DNA from: Diadema setosum
Taxonomy: Eukaryota; Echinodermata; Echinoidea; Diadematoida; Diadematidae
NCBI GenBank assembly: GCA_033980235.1
Contig: CM067079.1
Location: 26,120,658-26,184,657 of the forward strand
Direction of reading: 5' to 3'
DNA: 64,000 nucleotides
How positions within the stretch are numbered: position 1 is the first letter of the stretch; the number at the start of each line of letters is the position of its first letter. Below, one piece after another: positions 22,899 through 34,861 of this stretch. The notes beneath the pieces were generated by a model that was not told where the DNA came from, made no database searches, and saw only the letters and a program-made list of their open reading frames with translations. The position numbers were made by a program, and so were the translations under genes.

Positions 22899-24625
22899 CA
22901 GTGGCGTATCTAGGGAAAACGGCGCCCGGGGCAAGCACGAAAATTGCGCCCCTAATTTCTGAAAAAGTGTTCAACCCCAACCCCATCCCGGTAGTGACTT
23001 TAAACAAGGTCCACATGATGCTTTTTCAAGCACTTAAAAGGGATCTTTTGAGGGTGATTTAAATGTAATGAATTTTGATAGATTTTGGCCAGCGAGCGCA
23101 GCGAGCGAGCCGAAAATTTTTGTATTTCAGCTTACAAAACATGGAATTCTTGTCATTTTTTGCTTACCAAATCTTACAATTCTAAACAAGATATAGTGAC
23201 GGCCTTATAGATAACGATTTACACCAAAAAAAAAAAAAAAAAACTGAGGACTTTAAAAAATACTCTACATTAGTACGCGCGAGTGAGCTGAAATTTGTAT
23301 ATGTCCTCGTCATCATCACGTATTGTTCTTATCTTTTTTAATATAAATTTTGGCGAGCGAGCGCAGCGAGCGAGCCGAAAATTTTTGTATTTCAGCTTAC
23401 AAAACATGGAATTCTTGTCATTTTTTGCTTATTAAATCTCACAATTATAGTGACAACCTTATAGATAACGATTTATACCAACAAAGTGAGGACTTGAAAA
23501 AATACTCTAAATTAGTACGAGCGAGTGAGCCGAAATTTGTATATTTCTGCGTCATCATTACGGTTTTTTTCTTATCTTTTTTGATTTTATTTGCGCCCCC
23601 CTCCCCCGTATGTTCGAAACCGTTGGTGTCCTCTTTTGATGAAATCGGCGATCGCTTCAGAACGAATGAAATTGCAGACGCTGCTCCGTGTAACATTTTT
23701 CCTGCTAAATATCAAATGACATAAGTGAACACAATAAACATTGTCATTTTGTCCGCGTCGTCGTCAAGTTTTGTTCTTATCTTCTCTTTTTTTATACAAA
23801 TTTTGGCGAGCGAGCGCAGCGAGCGAGCCGAAAATCTTTGTATTTCAGGTTACAAATCATGAAACTCTTGTCATTTTTTGCTTATTAAATCTTACAATTC
23901 TAATCAAGATAATAGTGACGGCCTTATAGATAACGATTTATACCAATAAACCGAGGATTTGAAAAAATAATATAAATTAGTACGAGCGAGTGAGCCGAAA
24001 TTTGTATATTTCCCCGTCATCATTACGTTTTGTTATTATCTTGTTTGATTCGGGTTTTTTTGCGCCCCCCCCCCCCCCCCCGTATGTTCGAAACCGTTGG
24101 CGCCTTCTTTTGATCCAATTGGCGATCGGTTCAGAACGAAAGAAATTGCAGCCGCTGCTCCGTGAAACATTTTGCCTGCTAAATATGAAATTACATGTGT
24201 GAACACAATAGACACTGTCATTTTGTCATCATCACGTTTTGTTCTAACCTTCTTTTATATATAAATTTTTGCGAGCGAGCGCAGCGAGCGACCGAAAATA
24301 ATTTTGTATTTCAGCTCACAGAACATAGAATTTTTGTGTGAACACAATAAACATTGTCATTGTCCGCGTCATCATCATGTTTAGTTTTTATCTTGTTTGA
24401 TTTGGTTTTCTGCCCCCCCCCCCCCCCCCCCACCATTCTCCCTTCCCCCTTCCGGGCGAGTTTTTTTTTTTTTTTCATCTTCTTCTTCTTTTCTTTTTTT
24501 CTTCTTCTTTTTTTTTCTTCTTCTTCTTCGGTTTTTTTTTTTGCGTTTTTTTCGCGCCCCCAAGAGTGGCGCCCGGGGCACGTGCCCCCCTTGCCCCCCC
24601 CCCCCCCACCCTAGATACGCCACTG
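22899..24625. mobile_element. hAT-like non-autonomous element with 8-bp target duplication
   Basis: The left end CAGTGGCGTATCTAGGG (22899-22915) and right end CCCTAGATACGCCACTG (24609-24625) are perfect 17-bp inverted repeats. The flanks carry the same octamer, GCTGTATG, at 22891-22898 and 24626-24633. An 8-bp duplication with CAGTGGCG termini fits the hAT superfamily. The 1727-bp body has no transposase. It contains about four tandem units with GCGAGCGAGCGCAGCGAGCG, starting near 23091, 23353, 23804 and 24270, and long C, T and TTC runs near the right end. The open frames inside are by-products of these repeats. Confidence 0.88.
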
Positions 24626-24924
24626 GCTGTATGAATTAGAAACGCAAGCTTACAAATATTCACCATCTAACAAGGCAAAAGCGAAGTGATGTCTCGTCCA
24701 CGTATCGACTTTGTGATTACAGAGATTTTCAACTGGCATAGGCCTAGTTCATTGACTTTTTGACTGTTGACGTAGTCGGACTTCACCAATATTAACACTT
24801 GACAGCAATCATTAGATGATCTGAGGAATGAATTTGGTGGTCATATAGCTCAAAAGTGTGGAAAGTTATTGAAAGAACACCAGAATACTATGTCGACAGT
24901 GTTTATCAGGTGAGATACAAACAT

Positions 24925-25735
24925 AGAACAAGTTCCAGTGGGTTTCAGGACGTTACTTTTCCAGCCATCAGGGCTATAGTCTAGCTGGTAAAATTGGGTA
25001 TTTGAGGGCATCTGGCGGCTACCCCCCCCCCCCCAACTTCTTAAAACGTCTGGCAACGGCCATGCATATATCCTGTAAGTGTAAATAACAAGTTCCAGTG
25101 GGTTTCATTAGGTTATATTTTCAGCTAGGCTAGCCTAGCTGGAAAAAGTTGGGTCTTTAAGGGCGTCTGGCGGCTACCCCCGACCACTTAAAACGTCTGG
25201 CAATAGTCATTCATTTATCCTGTAAGTGTAACGAACAGGTTCCAGTTGTTTTCATGGGGTTACTTTTCCAGCTAGGCTAGCCTAGCTGGAAAAATTTGGG
25301 TCTTTAAGGGCGTCTGGCGGCTACCCCCCACCTCTTAAAACGTCTGGCAATGGTCATTCATTTATCCTGTAAGTGTAACGAACAAGTTCCAGTGGTTTTC
25401 ATGAGGTTACTTTTTCAGCTAGGCTAGCCTAGCTGGAGTTGGGCCTTTAAGAGCGTCTGGCGGCTACCCCCACCACTTAAAACGTCTGGCAATGGTCATT
25501 CATTTATCCTGTAAGTGTAACGAACAAGTTCCAGTTGTTTTCATGGGGTTACTTTTCCAGCTAGGCTAGCCTAATTTTGAGGGGTCCTTTTTGGGCCCTC
25601 CTGGCCACACCCACCACCGATGACCAGCCAGACGTGCATTTCCATACTTAGGGGCATATGCACTAAATTGCTATATACATAAAAATTGGTAACCTTTTCA
25701 GCTAGGCTGACCCCCGCTGGCTCCCGGACTAAAAC
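24925..25735 (-). repeat. 147-bp satellite array, reverse orientation
   Basis: This is the same monomer as at 16.66-17.87 kb, on the other strand. The palindrome starts at 25122, 25269, 25416 and 25558 (last copy incomplete), again spaced by 147, 147 and 142. The leader segment appears reversed at the right end, finishing in GGCTCCCGGACTA near 25730. The two arrays lie about 7 kb apart as a large inverted pair. Confidence 0.82.
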
Positions 25736-26696
25736 CGATCAGTGGGAATCAGTGGGAATGCTGAGGGATGATTGTTTCAATCCTTGTGGGATTCATTTAA
25801 GAGTACATTATATATCTACTGTTGTGTGAAAATTATTTGCTTCAGAACGGTCTCATATTCAAGTAATCGGCAGATTAATGCCCTGTCACTGACAAGGCAC
25901 GCTAACCTGCAGCCTAAGTTGTTCGCTGATCGGACGAACCTCGTGAGTGCAGTGACATGTTACGCACGAACGTATGTACATGCACAACACACACACACAT
26001 ACATACACAGGTACTGGTAGCTAGCTAGCTAGCTAGCTGCATCGGGCGTGCGCTGCATGCACACGCGATCCACACAACAATTTCTCTTCATATTCGTTTC
26101 CAATCTCTACATGCTCTAAGGAAAATCTCCTTCCATTATTATAGTACATGTACTGAAACTGAATTTAAAAGGAGAACTGTCATTCGAATAAAATCTGCAG
26201 ATGTACCTCCAGTTGGACCGAAAATATAAAAAAATAAGAATATTAGAGAATATTTATTTGATATTGCTAAAAATAGATATGAAAACACAATGAGGGGTTA
26301 ATACCATTACAGAGAACTCTCATATTGGTGTGTGAATGTAGAATATATTAATAAATTATCTTTTGCAAATAAATTCTGCAATTTCCCTAAAAAAAAAAAT
26401 AGACATCAGGAGCGCCTCAAGAGTCCATGCTTGTCGAAAAACCGCTCGAACTATAGAAAAAAATGTAGCCAGTAGATAAGGAAGATTATATTTGAAGTGA
26501 AATTTTTCAGAAAATGAATATAGCAGTTTAAAGGAAATCACAATTTCAGAGAAGCATTAATGAAACGATTTTTGATGTAACACACTCACACATCCAACAC
26601 ACATTACCAGAAGAAACGGACAAAATCTGACAGGATATAGCCACTCAGTTTAATGAAACACACATTGGAAGGCTATAGGTTGGTGAATGAGTAATT
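25736..26696. other. No gene recognised
   Basis: The stretch holds a short (AC)n run near 25988 and an (AGCT)n run at 26019-26038. The rest is AT-rich without coding signal. Confidence 0.4.
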
Positions 26697-26708
26697 AAGT
26701 CACATACC

Positions 26709-27627
26709 TCAGTCTTCTTGGTGCTGATGGTAAGACAGAAGTTGTCACAGGCTGAGGAGAATCTGTCCATCTGCATCTGCATCTCGTCATCACCATTGGC
26801 ATTGAGTGCGCAGTCGTCAGCAAACAAGAAGTCTCTGATGACGGTCTCCTTCACCTTCGTGATGGCCTTCAAGCGCCTAAGACTAAAGAGCTTTCCATCC
26901 GACCTGTACCTAATGTTGATGCCAGGTTCGCAGTCTTTGAAGGCGTCTGAGAGCATTGCCGAGAACGTCATGCTGAATAGTGTCGGAGCCAGGACACAAC
27001 CCTGCTTGACTCCATTTGTCACTGGAAAGGCAGTGGAAGGTTCACCATTATCAAGAACTTTGGCAGTCATCCCATCGTGAGACTGGCGGACAATTGTGAT
27101 GAACTTCCGTGGGCAGCCAAACTTTCCCATAATTTTCCAGAGTCCCTCACGACTAACCGTGTCGAAGGCCTTGGTCAGGTCGACAAAGGTTGTGTATAGG
27201 TCACGATGCTGCTCAATGCACTTCTCCTGAAGCTGGCGGGCAGCAAATATCATGTCAGTGGTCCCTCGACCTGCACGGAAGCCGCATTGACTTTCAGGAA
27301 GATGACCCTGCTCCAGATGTTCCAGTAAGCGATTGAGGAGGACTCGGGCCAGGATCTTGCCTGCCATAGGCAGGAGGGAGATGCCTCGATGGTTGTCACT
27401 AGCCTGGCGATTTCCTTTCCGTTTGTAGATGTGAACAACTGTAGCATCTCTGAATTCTTGTGGTAACTGTTCTTTGCTCCACAAGGACTGGTACAACTTG
27501 GTGAGCTTAATGAGGGTGATTGGGCCACCCTTTTTGTACACTTCAGCAGGGATGGAATCAGAGCCTCGGGCTTTCCCACTAGACATCTGTGTGATGGCTG
27601 TGTTGATTTCCTTCTTTGAAGTGATGT
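26709..27627 (-). pseudogene. LINE reverse transcriptase, 5' part (inverted)
   Basis: The frame is open over the segment. It contains SSGKARGSDSIPAEVY, then KAFDTVSREGLW (the first catalytic Asp region), NGVKQGCVLAPTLF, and FLFADDCALNA, the FADD form of the catalytic YxDD box. This is the palm of a non-LTR retrotransposon RT. The start lies inside the RT thumb-proximal region, so the endonuclease and everything upstream are missing. It ends at KKTE where the inversion break occurs. Residues after that in the same frame are host DNA. Confidence 0.88.
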
Positions 27628-28454
27628 TTCAACCAGCTCCAGGGAACCAGTACCACAAACCACAAATCCAGGTGAACGGACAGACTCTCCAGGCAGAAAA
27701 GACCTTCACCTATCTGGGCAGCACCCTCTCCAACTGCGTCACAATTGATGCTGAGCTCAACAACAGGATCTCTAAAGCCAGTAGTGCTTTTGGGAGACTC
27801 AGAAAAAATGTTTGGGAAAGGAGAGGAATCAGCCTTTCAACAAAGCTGAAAGTCTACTGTGCAGTTGTTCTCACCACACTTCTCTATGGCTGCGAAACTT
27901 AGACTTTGTACCGGAGACATGAGAGGCAAATCAACCACTTCAATATGCGATGCCTCCGCAACCTCCTTCGCATCCGCTGGGAGGATAAAGTTCCGGACAC
28001 AGAGGTACTGAAGCGGGCAGGCATTCCTAGCATCATTACCAAAATCCGCAAGGCCCAGGTGAGATGGGCAGGCCACGTCACACGCATGTCTGATGACCGC
28101 ATCCCGAAAAAGCTTTTCTATGGAGAACTCGCTGATGGGAATAAGCGTAAGGTGGGAGGACAAAAGAAGCGCTTCAAAGACAACCTGAAGTTCTACCTAA
28201 AAGACTTCTCCATCAGCACCGAGTCCTGGGAGACACTTGCCGCAGATCGCGCTTCCTGGCGCCACGCTATTGCTGTAGGGGCCCGTAGAGCAGAGGAGCA
28301 GCGCGTCAAGCAGGCAGAACACAAACAATAGATGCGAAAAGCTAGAGCTTCCAACCCCAACAGTGTAGCCCCTACCCACTTCTGCCCTACCTGTGAGAGA
28401 GGCTTTCTTGCCCAGATTGGCCTCATCAGCCACCTCCGAACCCATCGAGCCAAT
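27621..28454 (+). pseudogene. LINE reverse transcriptase, 3' part with C-terminal C2H2 finger
   Basis: This part continues the RT of the inverted half with FTYLGSTLS, RLRKNVWERRGISLSTKL, LLYGCET, then LRIRWEDKVPDTEVL, KAQVRWAGHVTRM and GGQKKRFKDNLK. Two in-frame TAG codons break it, one after LLYGCET (27900-27902, where Trp is usual) and one at 28329-28331. After the second stop the same frame still encodes FCPTCERGFLAQIGLISHLR with the following TH, a C2H2 finger. The copy is inactive but only mildly decayed. Confidence 0.85.
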
Positions 28455-28509
28455 TGATGTCATTGGTCATCCTCGAGAACGAGGGACGAACACACACAAG
28501 TCACATACC

Positions 28510-29565
28510 AAAACTGATAATCACCTGTGATTCAATTCACCCTTGAGTCTCTTGCGACAATTTTGTGATACAAAAATGAAATGGAATACATTCTCAAAAA
28601 GAGAGCCTTTCCCAGGACTCTGCAATATCACATTACAATGGTTTTAGACACTCGTGAATAGAAAGATAAATATACAGATCTACAGTCCAACAGATCTAAG
28701 GAAAGACATACACATTTAGAACATTTCTCCATCCCCATACAAGATTACCAGTTGAAATGGTTACACTGCATAATGATTTCATTTTTACTTTTTTTTTCTT
28801 GCTGGAAATCTTGCTAATAATTCTGTTCTATTACATATCATTGTGTTTGACACCATCAATAGAGAGAGAGAGAGAGGGGGGGGGGGGGAGAGGGAGGGGA
28901 GGGAGAGAGAAGGAGAGAGTCAATGCACAGCTATACAGTCATCTTAAATTGAGGGAGTCATATTTTGGTAATATTTGGCCCCAAATATTCACTGATAAAA
29001 TCATATTGCCTTTACTTCCCTTTCATTCAAATTTTGTCTGATCCTGAGAGCTACTAGTAAATTTTGACTAACGTATAAGTTGATGAGAAATGGTGGATAT
29101 CCTATAATAAAAAAAAAAGATATAGCTGTTTGTAATATTGTATAAAACTAGTTTCCGTATACTTGTTTACGACAGGTATATCTAATAAGCAATTGACGAA
29201 TGGATTGTCAGTGCGGCAGCATCGTCACGTTTAACTGAAATTTGTTTTATGTCCAGCCATAAATTTACGAAACGACCAAGCTAAGTGGATTTTCCTTCCG
29301 TTCAAAGCATGTATTTATGGACACGATTAACACAAATTGTGTGTTTTTGAGCATTGCAATGAGAGAAATAATACTATATAAAGTCAACAGCAGAAAGAAA
29401 TGACGCCAAACGTACAAACACCCACTTTCATGAAAACTTTGATCGCATAAAAGGTAAAGCACAACTTTGATATCTTAAATTAATCATGATCATCAGATCA
29501 ACCTTTCCTATGATACCTCATTTGTTTCATTACAAGGAATATTCTTTGAATTTATGATTACGAAT

Positions 29566-29597
<32 letters not shown>

Positions 29598-30735
29598 ATA
29601 CTATTTTCCATGTTTCATTTTTTGTTGAATGTGCAGGTTACTCGCAACATCGCAAATTTACGAAAATGAAGTTAACTCCATTTTCGATCAAACTTTTTAC
29701 ATACTCCAATGACAGTTAACAAAATTCTTCTGTTATAAAGTTTGTACACCGCAAAACCTTCAAGAGGAGCCTTGACATTGGAAGGAAGCACTGGCAGAAA
29801 TAAATTGTTATTAATGTCTAACATTGTAACCGAAGGCTGTTTTTGTTGTTTTCTATTAAAAGTGTTTATTCTTTGTCCCTGTTCACTTTCAAATCTTTCT
29901 CTCCTTTTTCCCTGACCTATTTTAGAGGTCAGATGAGACTTGTATCGGTCACTGGGCACAACGAAACGATTGATGAATTAATGCATCATACTTCCCTGCA
30001 CAATTGCACCAAAAAGGGCAAAATATCTGGAATGGCATTTATGAATGGGATTTAATTGTTTTTGTTCAGGTCTCACCGACAAAAGAGTTAACCCTACAAA
30101 GCCCAAGCTGTATTTCAATTTTTTTCAGGCCCATGTGGTATGTGGGCACAATATAATTTCTGTACTATTCGATGTATCAATGTCATATTTGGCACATATG
30201 TAGGGCAACTCAAACTCTACATGACCACATCATTAAACTTTACTAAGGTCACTCATTGGGGGCGCTATACAGCACAATATAGAGAAATAATTAGAAAATA
30301 TTTTTTTTTCGTATTTTGCTTTTATTTCTTCTTTTTTTTTTTGCTATAGAAACTGTCGAGAACCATAACTTTTCGAAAGACATTCGCCTGATAAAACCAT
30401 GAACATGTCATTATTTGTTCTTGATCATCCAGATTATAAATGAAGTTTAGTGTCCCAATATCGATTTTGTACTGACTCTAATATTTATTTCATATTTATT
30501 CATCTGGTGAACATGAGTTTGTATATTAATAAGCATAAAGTATCCACATAGAAGCAAAGAATGGACCGGATTTCCACGTCTTGTCCTTGGCAAATTGTGC
30601 TTTTGGTTAGAGAAGTTTGGAGATTTAGCATGTAGCGCGAAAGACAGCTTCCTCGACAAAGCAAGATAGAAATATAAGTTATCTCAATCTAGTAGCGAAT
30701 CGAAAATATTCGTTGAAATTAACACAAAACACTTA
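28510..30735. other. Intergenic DNA with simple repeats
   Basis: A (GA)n/G-rich tract lies at 28861-28920 and a poly-T run at 29571-29597. No coding signal or bounded mobile element was recognised. The 5' flank of copy 3 and the 3' flank of copy 2 lie on either side. Confidence 0.4.
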
Positions 30736-31058
30736 GGCCCGAATTCACGAAGGTGGTACAAATGAACCATGGTTTAAACCATGGACAAAAACCATGGAGC
30801 GCCAATTATCGCACGAAATATTTCGTTACAAAATTGGTCATTTTGTCGACAAAATGACCGTTTCGTTAACGAAATTATCAGTTCATGGACGAAATGTTCA
30901 TTTAATTACAAAATGTTGTCATTTCGTTACAAAATAATTATTTCAGACGAAATGACTGATTTCGTAACGAAATATTCCATGCGACACTTGGCGCTCCATG
31001 GTTTTTGTCCATGGTTTAAACCATGGTTTCATTTGTACCACCTTCGTGAATTCGGGCC
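30736..31058. mobile_element. 323-bp foldback element with about 75-bp inverted arms
   Basis: The left arm starts GGCCCGAATTCACGAAGGTG and the right arm ends in its complement, CACCTTCGTGAATTCGGGCC. The arms match for about 75 bases with one single-base gap, through the repeated CCATGGTTTAAACCATGG palindrome. The middle also has complementary GTCATTTTGT/ACAAAATGAC style pairs. It has no coding capacity. The flank is TTA on the left and ATA on the right, so the target duplication is uncertain. Confidence 0.85.
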
Positions 31059-31560
31059 ATAAAGTCGTCGCTAACTGAGATTAAATTTGCAGGCATACAA
31101 TAATATTTTTATGAAAGCAAGAGAATATTAATCAGAAGGGTGAAGGTTGAGGTATAAATTTTCTTCAATTTGTCTCCCTCTCCCAATGAAATAAGTAATG
31201 GTATGTAGGCGTAAGAAAAGAACCAAATAGAAGAAGAGATTGTATGTAACAGGGATCATATACAAAAGAAATAAATTGCTCCATGGAAGTGGACACGATG
31301 TTTCCAATGTTAAGTGAGGAATCAGTCGTACAGGCTTTTGTGTTTGAGCCCCCAAAAAGGCAAAAACAAAACAAAACAAAACAAACAAACGAACAAAATT
31401 ATAATATTTGTTGGTAACAATGCGGCTCATTTGATGCTGACTATTATCATTAGATCTTACGAGGTGCTATTTTATTGGCAAAAGAAAAGACCAAATCTTT
31501 TTGAAATAATATGTGTAGAAAAATGACTATCATCTGTGAGACCACTAAATTAAGTATTCT

Positions 31561-31895
31561 TCATTCTTCTCCTGGATTGTATATGGGACGCCATCCAAAC
31601 ACCAAGTCCATTTTGAGAGTAAAATAAGCAGCATTACGATTTCGTGAATCAATCAGGTGAGATGTTTTGATGCATTGGACTGTGCCATTCACGATTGAGA
31701 TCAATGTTGGATTTCCACATAGCTCCGAAGAGGCGGAAAGCATGTACAATCGACCACCGTAGAACTCCAAACCACAGGGCCAAAAGTTGCGCAGAGTGTA
31801 GAAAATACGAGGGGGCGTGGTTCCGTCCATGTGAGCGCATATTATTTCCACTGTTTCACCGATTACCTGGTGAAAGGTCCAATACATCTGACCCC
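31561..31895 (-). pseudogene. Copy 2 exon 6 (open, terminal)
   Basis: The acceptor is tttgatag, and the exon starts GG then GQMYWTFHQV. It shares [20 protein letters not shown] and [11 protein letters not shown] with copy 1 exon 6 and ends in TGA at 31561. The MYWT motif is closer to canonical YWTD than in copy 1. The open state despite upstream damage suggests that inactivation is recent or that this exon is reused. Confidence 0.75.
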
Positions 31896-32019
31896 CTATC
31901 AAAGGCAGATTTAGGAGAAGATTTCAGAAATATCGAAAACAAAACGAGTGATCTGAATAGAAGGTTAGATGCTATATTCATTAATTTTCATTCATGTCTT
32001 CATTCTTGTCCTCAACATG

Positions 32020-32530
32020 CATACGAGTATATGAATATAAGAACGACCCAAGTCCAATTTTTGGCCAAATTCAGTTTGACATGGGAAATTGTAGCTTATG
32101 CATGGACTCATCTTGTGTATAAATGATAAATCCTAATTACCCCCGGAAGTGCCTGAAATAAATGAGGTAAATCTTATATGAATGTAAGAATGAAGGACTT
32201 GGGTCATTATTACATTCATATTATAGCGCCCTCTCTCGTCCTTCTCTCATCTCTATAGCAGAATATCATGTATATGAATCAAAGAACGACCCAAGTCCAT
32301 ATGAGTCAAAGAACGACCCAAGTCCATCACACAAAATGGCCTCTCCACAATTAATGTTAATGTTAATTGTCATAATAATATTGTTCTAATTTGTATATAC
32401 AATGTTGCCATCCTATCACAGTTAAATAGAATATTATTGGACAAACAAAAAAGATATGAAGTTTTTTTTAGTTTACTCGAAATGGTCTTCCATGGACTTG
32501 GGTCGTTCTTATATTCATATACTCATACAT
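32020..32530. mobile_element. Foldback element with GAACGACCCAAGTCC ends
   Basis: The left end GAGTATATGAATATAAGAAC, with ACGACCCAAGTCC next, is mirrored on the right by GGACTTGGGTCGTTCTTATA and TTCATATACTC. Partial internal copies of ACGACCCAAGTCCAT occur at 32287 and 32311. It has no coding capacity. The same termini bound the larger unit at 36.77-38.31 kb. Confidence 0.75.
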
Positions 32531-34635
32531 GAATATAACAGTGTGTCCAAAGGACTGACTTCACTTCAGACTTCACTTGCGACGGACGCGAAGTGGTATA
32601 TCCCAACATTCGTATTTTAGTCTGAACAAAGATCGTCAAACGAAGTTTGGAAGCGTCATCAATAGAATTGTTCGCGAATGTCGTTTATACGACGGCGAGA
32701 ATTCTCCGAATTCTCCGAATGTGTTCCGACAATTAAAAACCATTCTTACGTAGTTTATGCGAAGTTCTCTTGATGTATATGCGCGAATGTCGTGAGTACC
32801 ATTGCTAAAATACAGCCAGTTATGTACACGAAGAACAAACGACTGAAATGCGAGCTGCGCATTTTTTCATTTCATCAATAATCACGGTAGAAATGTTTCC
32901 AAGGCGAGTTGATAGCTGTCTTGAGTTTACGATTATGATCGGGAAAACTTCGCAGATTTCGCGAAACATACGCGATATATTCTCAACATTTCGGGGACTG
33001 TTTGGGGTTTCACAAGGATTTTGTCAACATCTCACACGTCTTGCGAAGGCCTTCCGTATATGACGAGGCTCTTAGGACATTTTTGAGAACAAATCACGAG
33101 CAAATCACGACCAAGTGTGCGGAAAAGGTTCACAATTGTTTTTTTTTTCGCAGAAGTAAAAACGACACCCACGAACAAGTATTGATGGTGCTTCCGAACC
33201 CCCGCGTTCGTTTGGCGATGTTTTGAAGTTTAAAAAACCTATGTTGAATTTTGTCATTCGCGTCCTTCGCAAATCGTTGACGTGCTCCGTGAAATCAGCC
33301 CTTAATGAAGAAACGTGATATCCATAGAACTGTTTATAGGGATTGCGTATTTGGATGAACTGTCCCTGCTACATGGGATATTGCTCTTACAGTCTCTGAA
33401 AAGTTAATGTTATACGCTATTTATTTCTTTTCGAATGCAAACCCTTCTTACCGAAAGCAAAATACAAAAACAAAAACAACAAACCAACATAAATGGGTCG
33501 AAAGGCCTTGAATTCATACTGATGCATGCGAAGGGTGATAATAATAATGATGATATTAATAACAATAAATATGATATGAGAGTGGTATAACACTGCATTG
33601 GGAAAGAAATGACTTATTATACAAGATTATTTTTTATGTAGTAGAATGACAGAAAACGCAGTGAGATACGCTGCCTGAATTGAGTTTCTAATACCATAAA
33701 TTGAAAAAGTATAATTTGAGAGTGCCACAAATATTTCAGTGAAATGACAACACAACTATTGCTATGGCTGTACCGACAGTAATCAGTTTTCTTTTCGTGA
33801 TTATCTTACCACCACTGACAATGGGAGCAATGAATAATGCCCTACAGTGCACTATTCTCTGCGGAACGAAAAAAATAAGTATTATTATTATCATTAATAT
33901 TATAATACAGAAAATACAGATTCTGAAGTATGGAGCCGAAGGTTTGGAGACATAGAAAACAAAGGAACGCAAGAGAACCCGTACCGATTGATACGAATCG
34001 AATACAGTAGGAAGTTGACATGAACTTCAGTAATGCTTTCGGCCAAAGCTTCAAGGTCGACAGTATCACTATACATGCAGTGTAGCGCTTTTTACAATAT
34101 AACCATTTTCGAAACTCAGATATCCCCATATAAATGAAGTGGTTGTCAGCATTCTTGTAAAAGAACAGCAGCTGTAAGCACCCAAGATTTTACACTATAT
34201 CATTAAACACATTACGCAACGGGAACATTTGACTTTATAATGTTTTCAGATTGAGAAGACTCATTATTGCTTTGGGGGATGTGAAACGTACGTCTCATGC
34301 TGTCTTAAGGAAACAAATTTATTTGTCCTTTCAGGTTTTGGAACAATTACCCTTGAACAATATTTCCCCGACCCTTCTCCTGACCCTATAACCCCAATCT
34401 TAAATAATCCTGAACCTAATCCCAAATCTAACCTTTAACCTTTACCCTAAGCTAATCACTATAACCGGTATTTATCCAGAGGCAATTGTTCTCGGTGATA
34501 ATTCATTATAACTGATGCATCCAAATATTACGATTAAAATGGTATACATAGTCAACTGTTTAAAAAAAAAAAGAAAAAAATGAATGGTGTTGTCGATCCT
34601 TTGCAATGTATATTCGTGTATCGGAATCATGCCCG
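32531..34635. other. No gene recognised
   Basis: Mostly unique-looking AT-rich sequence, with a short block near 32570-33300 that is richer in CG dinucleotides and has GAATTCTCCGAATTCTCCGA near 32699. An (ATT/AAT)n patch is at 33535-33570 and another near 33875-33905. No domain is visible in any frame. Confidence 0.4.
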
Positions 34636-34636
34636 A

Positions 34637-34815
34637 TGCCCCTCACTGGAAATAACACAGTGTCCCACATTGTGTTCACAGTGTGTTTTGTTTCACACTG
34701 TGACTTGATGACACACATTGTGTTCACATGCCGAATTTAACAGTGTGAGGAGATTTTTACTCTGTGTTCACACTGTGTTCACATTGTGGGACGCTGTGTT
34801 CTTTCCAGCAGGGCA
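34637..34815. mobile_element. Short foldback element rich in GTGTTCACA
   Basis: The left end TGGAAATAACACAGTGTCCC and right end GGGACGCTGTGTTCTTTCCA are inverted repeats with two mismatches. The interior repeats ACACAGTGT and TTGTGTTCACA. It has no coding capacity. Confidence 0.7.
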
Positions 34816-34861
34816 TGTGTCCACAGAAAATATATACTGTAGATAACAGCAGACGTTTTAA

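Larger units (their letters stand above)
26697..28509. mobile_element. LINE insertion with inverted 5' half and 12-bp target duplication
   Basis: AAGTCACATACC occurs at both edges (26697-26708 and 28498-28509), a perfect 12-bp target duplication. Between them the reverse-transcriptase sequence is split: its first part reads on the minus strand (27627 to 26709) and its second part on the plus strand (27621 to 28454). The first part ends KKTE and the second begins VMFQPAPG, which are adjacent in an intact protein, so nothing is lost at the break. GTGATGT at 27621-27627 is shared by both parts. The 3' end finishes GACGAACACACACAC. This structure is the outcome expected from twin priming during target-primed reverse transcription. 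Confidence 0.9.

Noticed and set aside
23350..23724. 124-codon frame starting MASERSERAENF
   Set aside because: The start is the GCGAGCGAGCGCAGCGAGCG repeat unit of the hAT-like element, and the frame is not kept in the other units.
24354..24666. Overlapping Pro-, Phe- and Lys-rich frames
   Set aside because: They arise from C, T and TTC runs at the right end of the hAT-like element.
26019..26038. AGCT run as a regulatory palindrome
   Set aside because: It is simple sequence without further context.
27474..27902. 142-codon frame treated as a single protein
   Set aside because: Its first half is antisense to the inverted LINE segment; only the part after about 27621 is real RT sequence.
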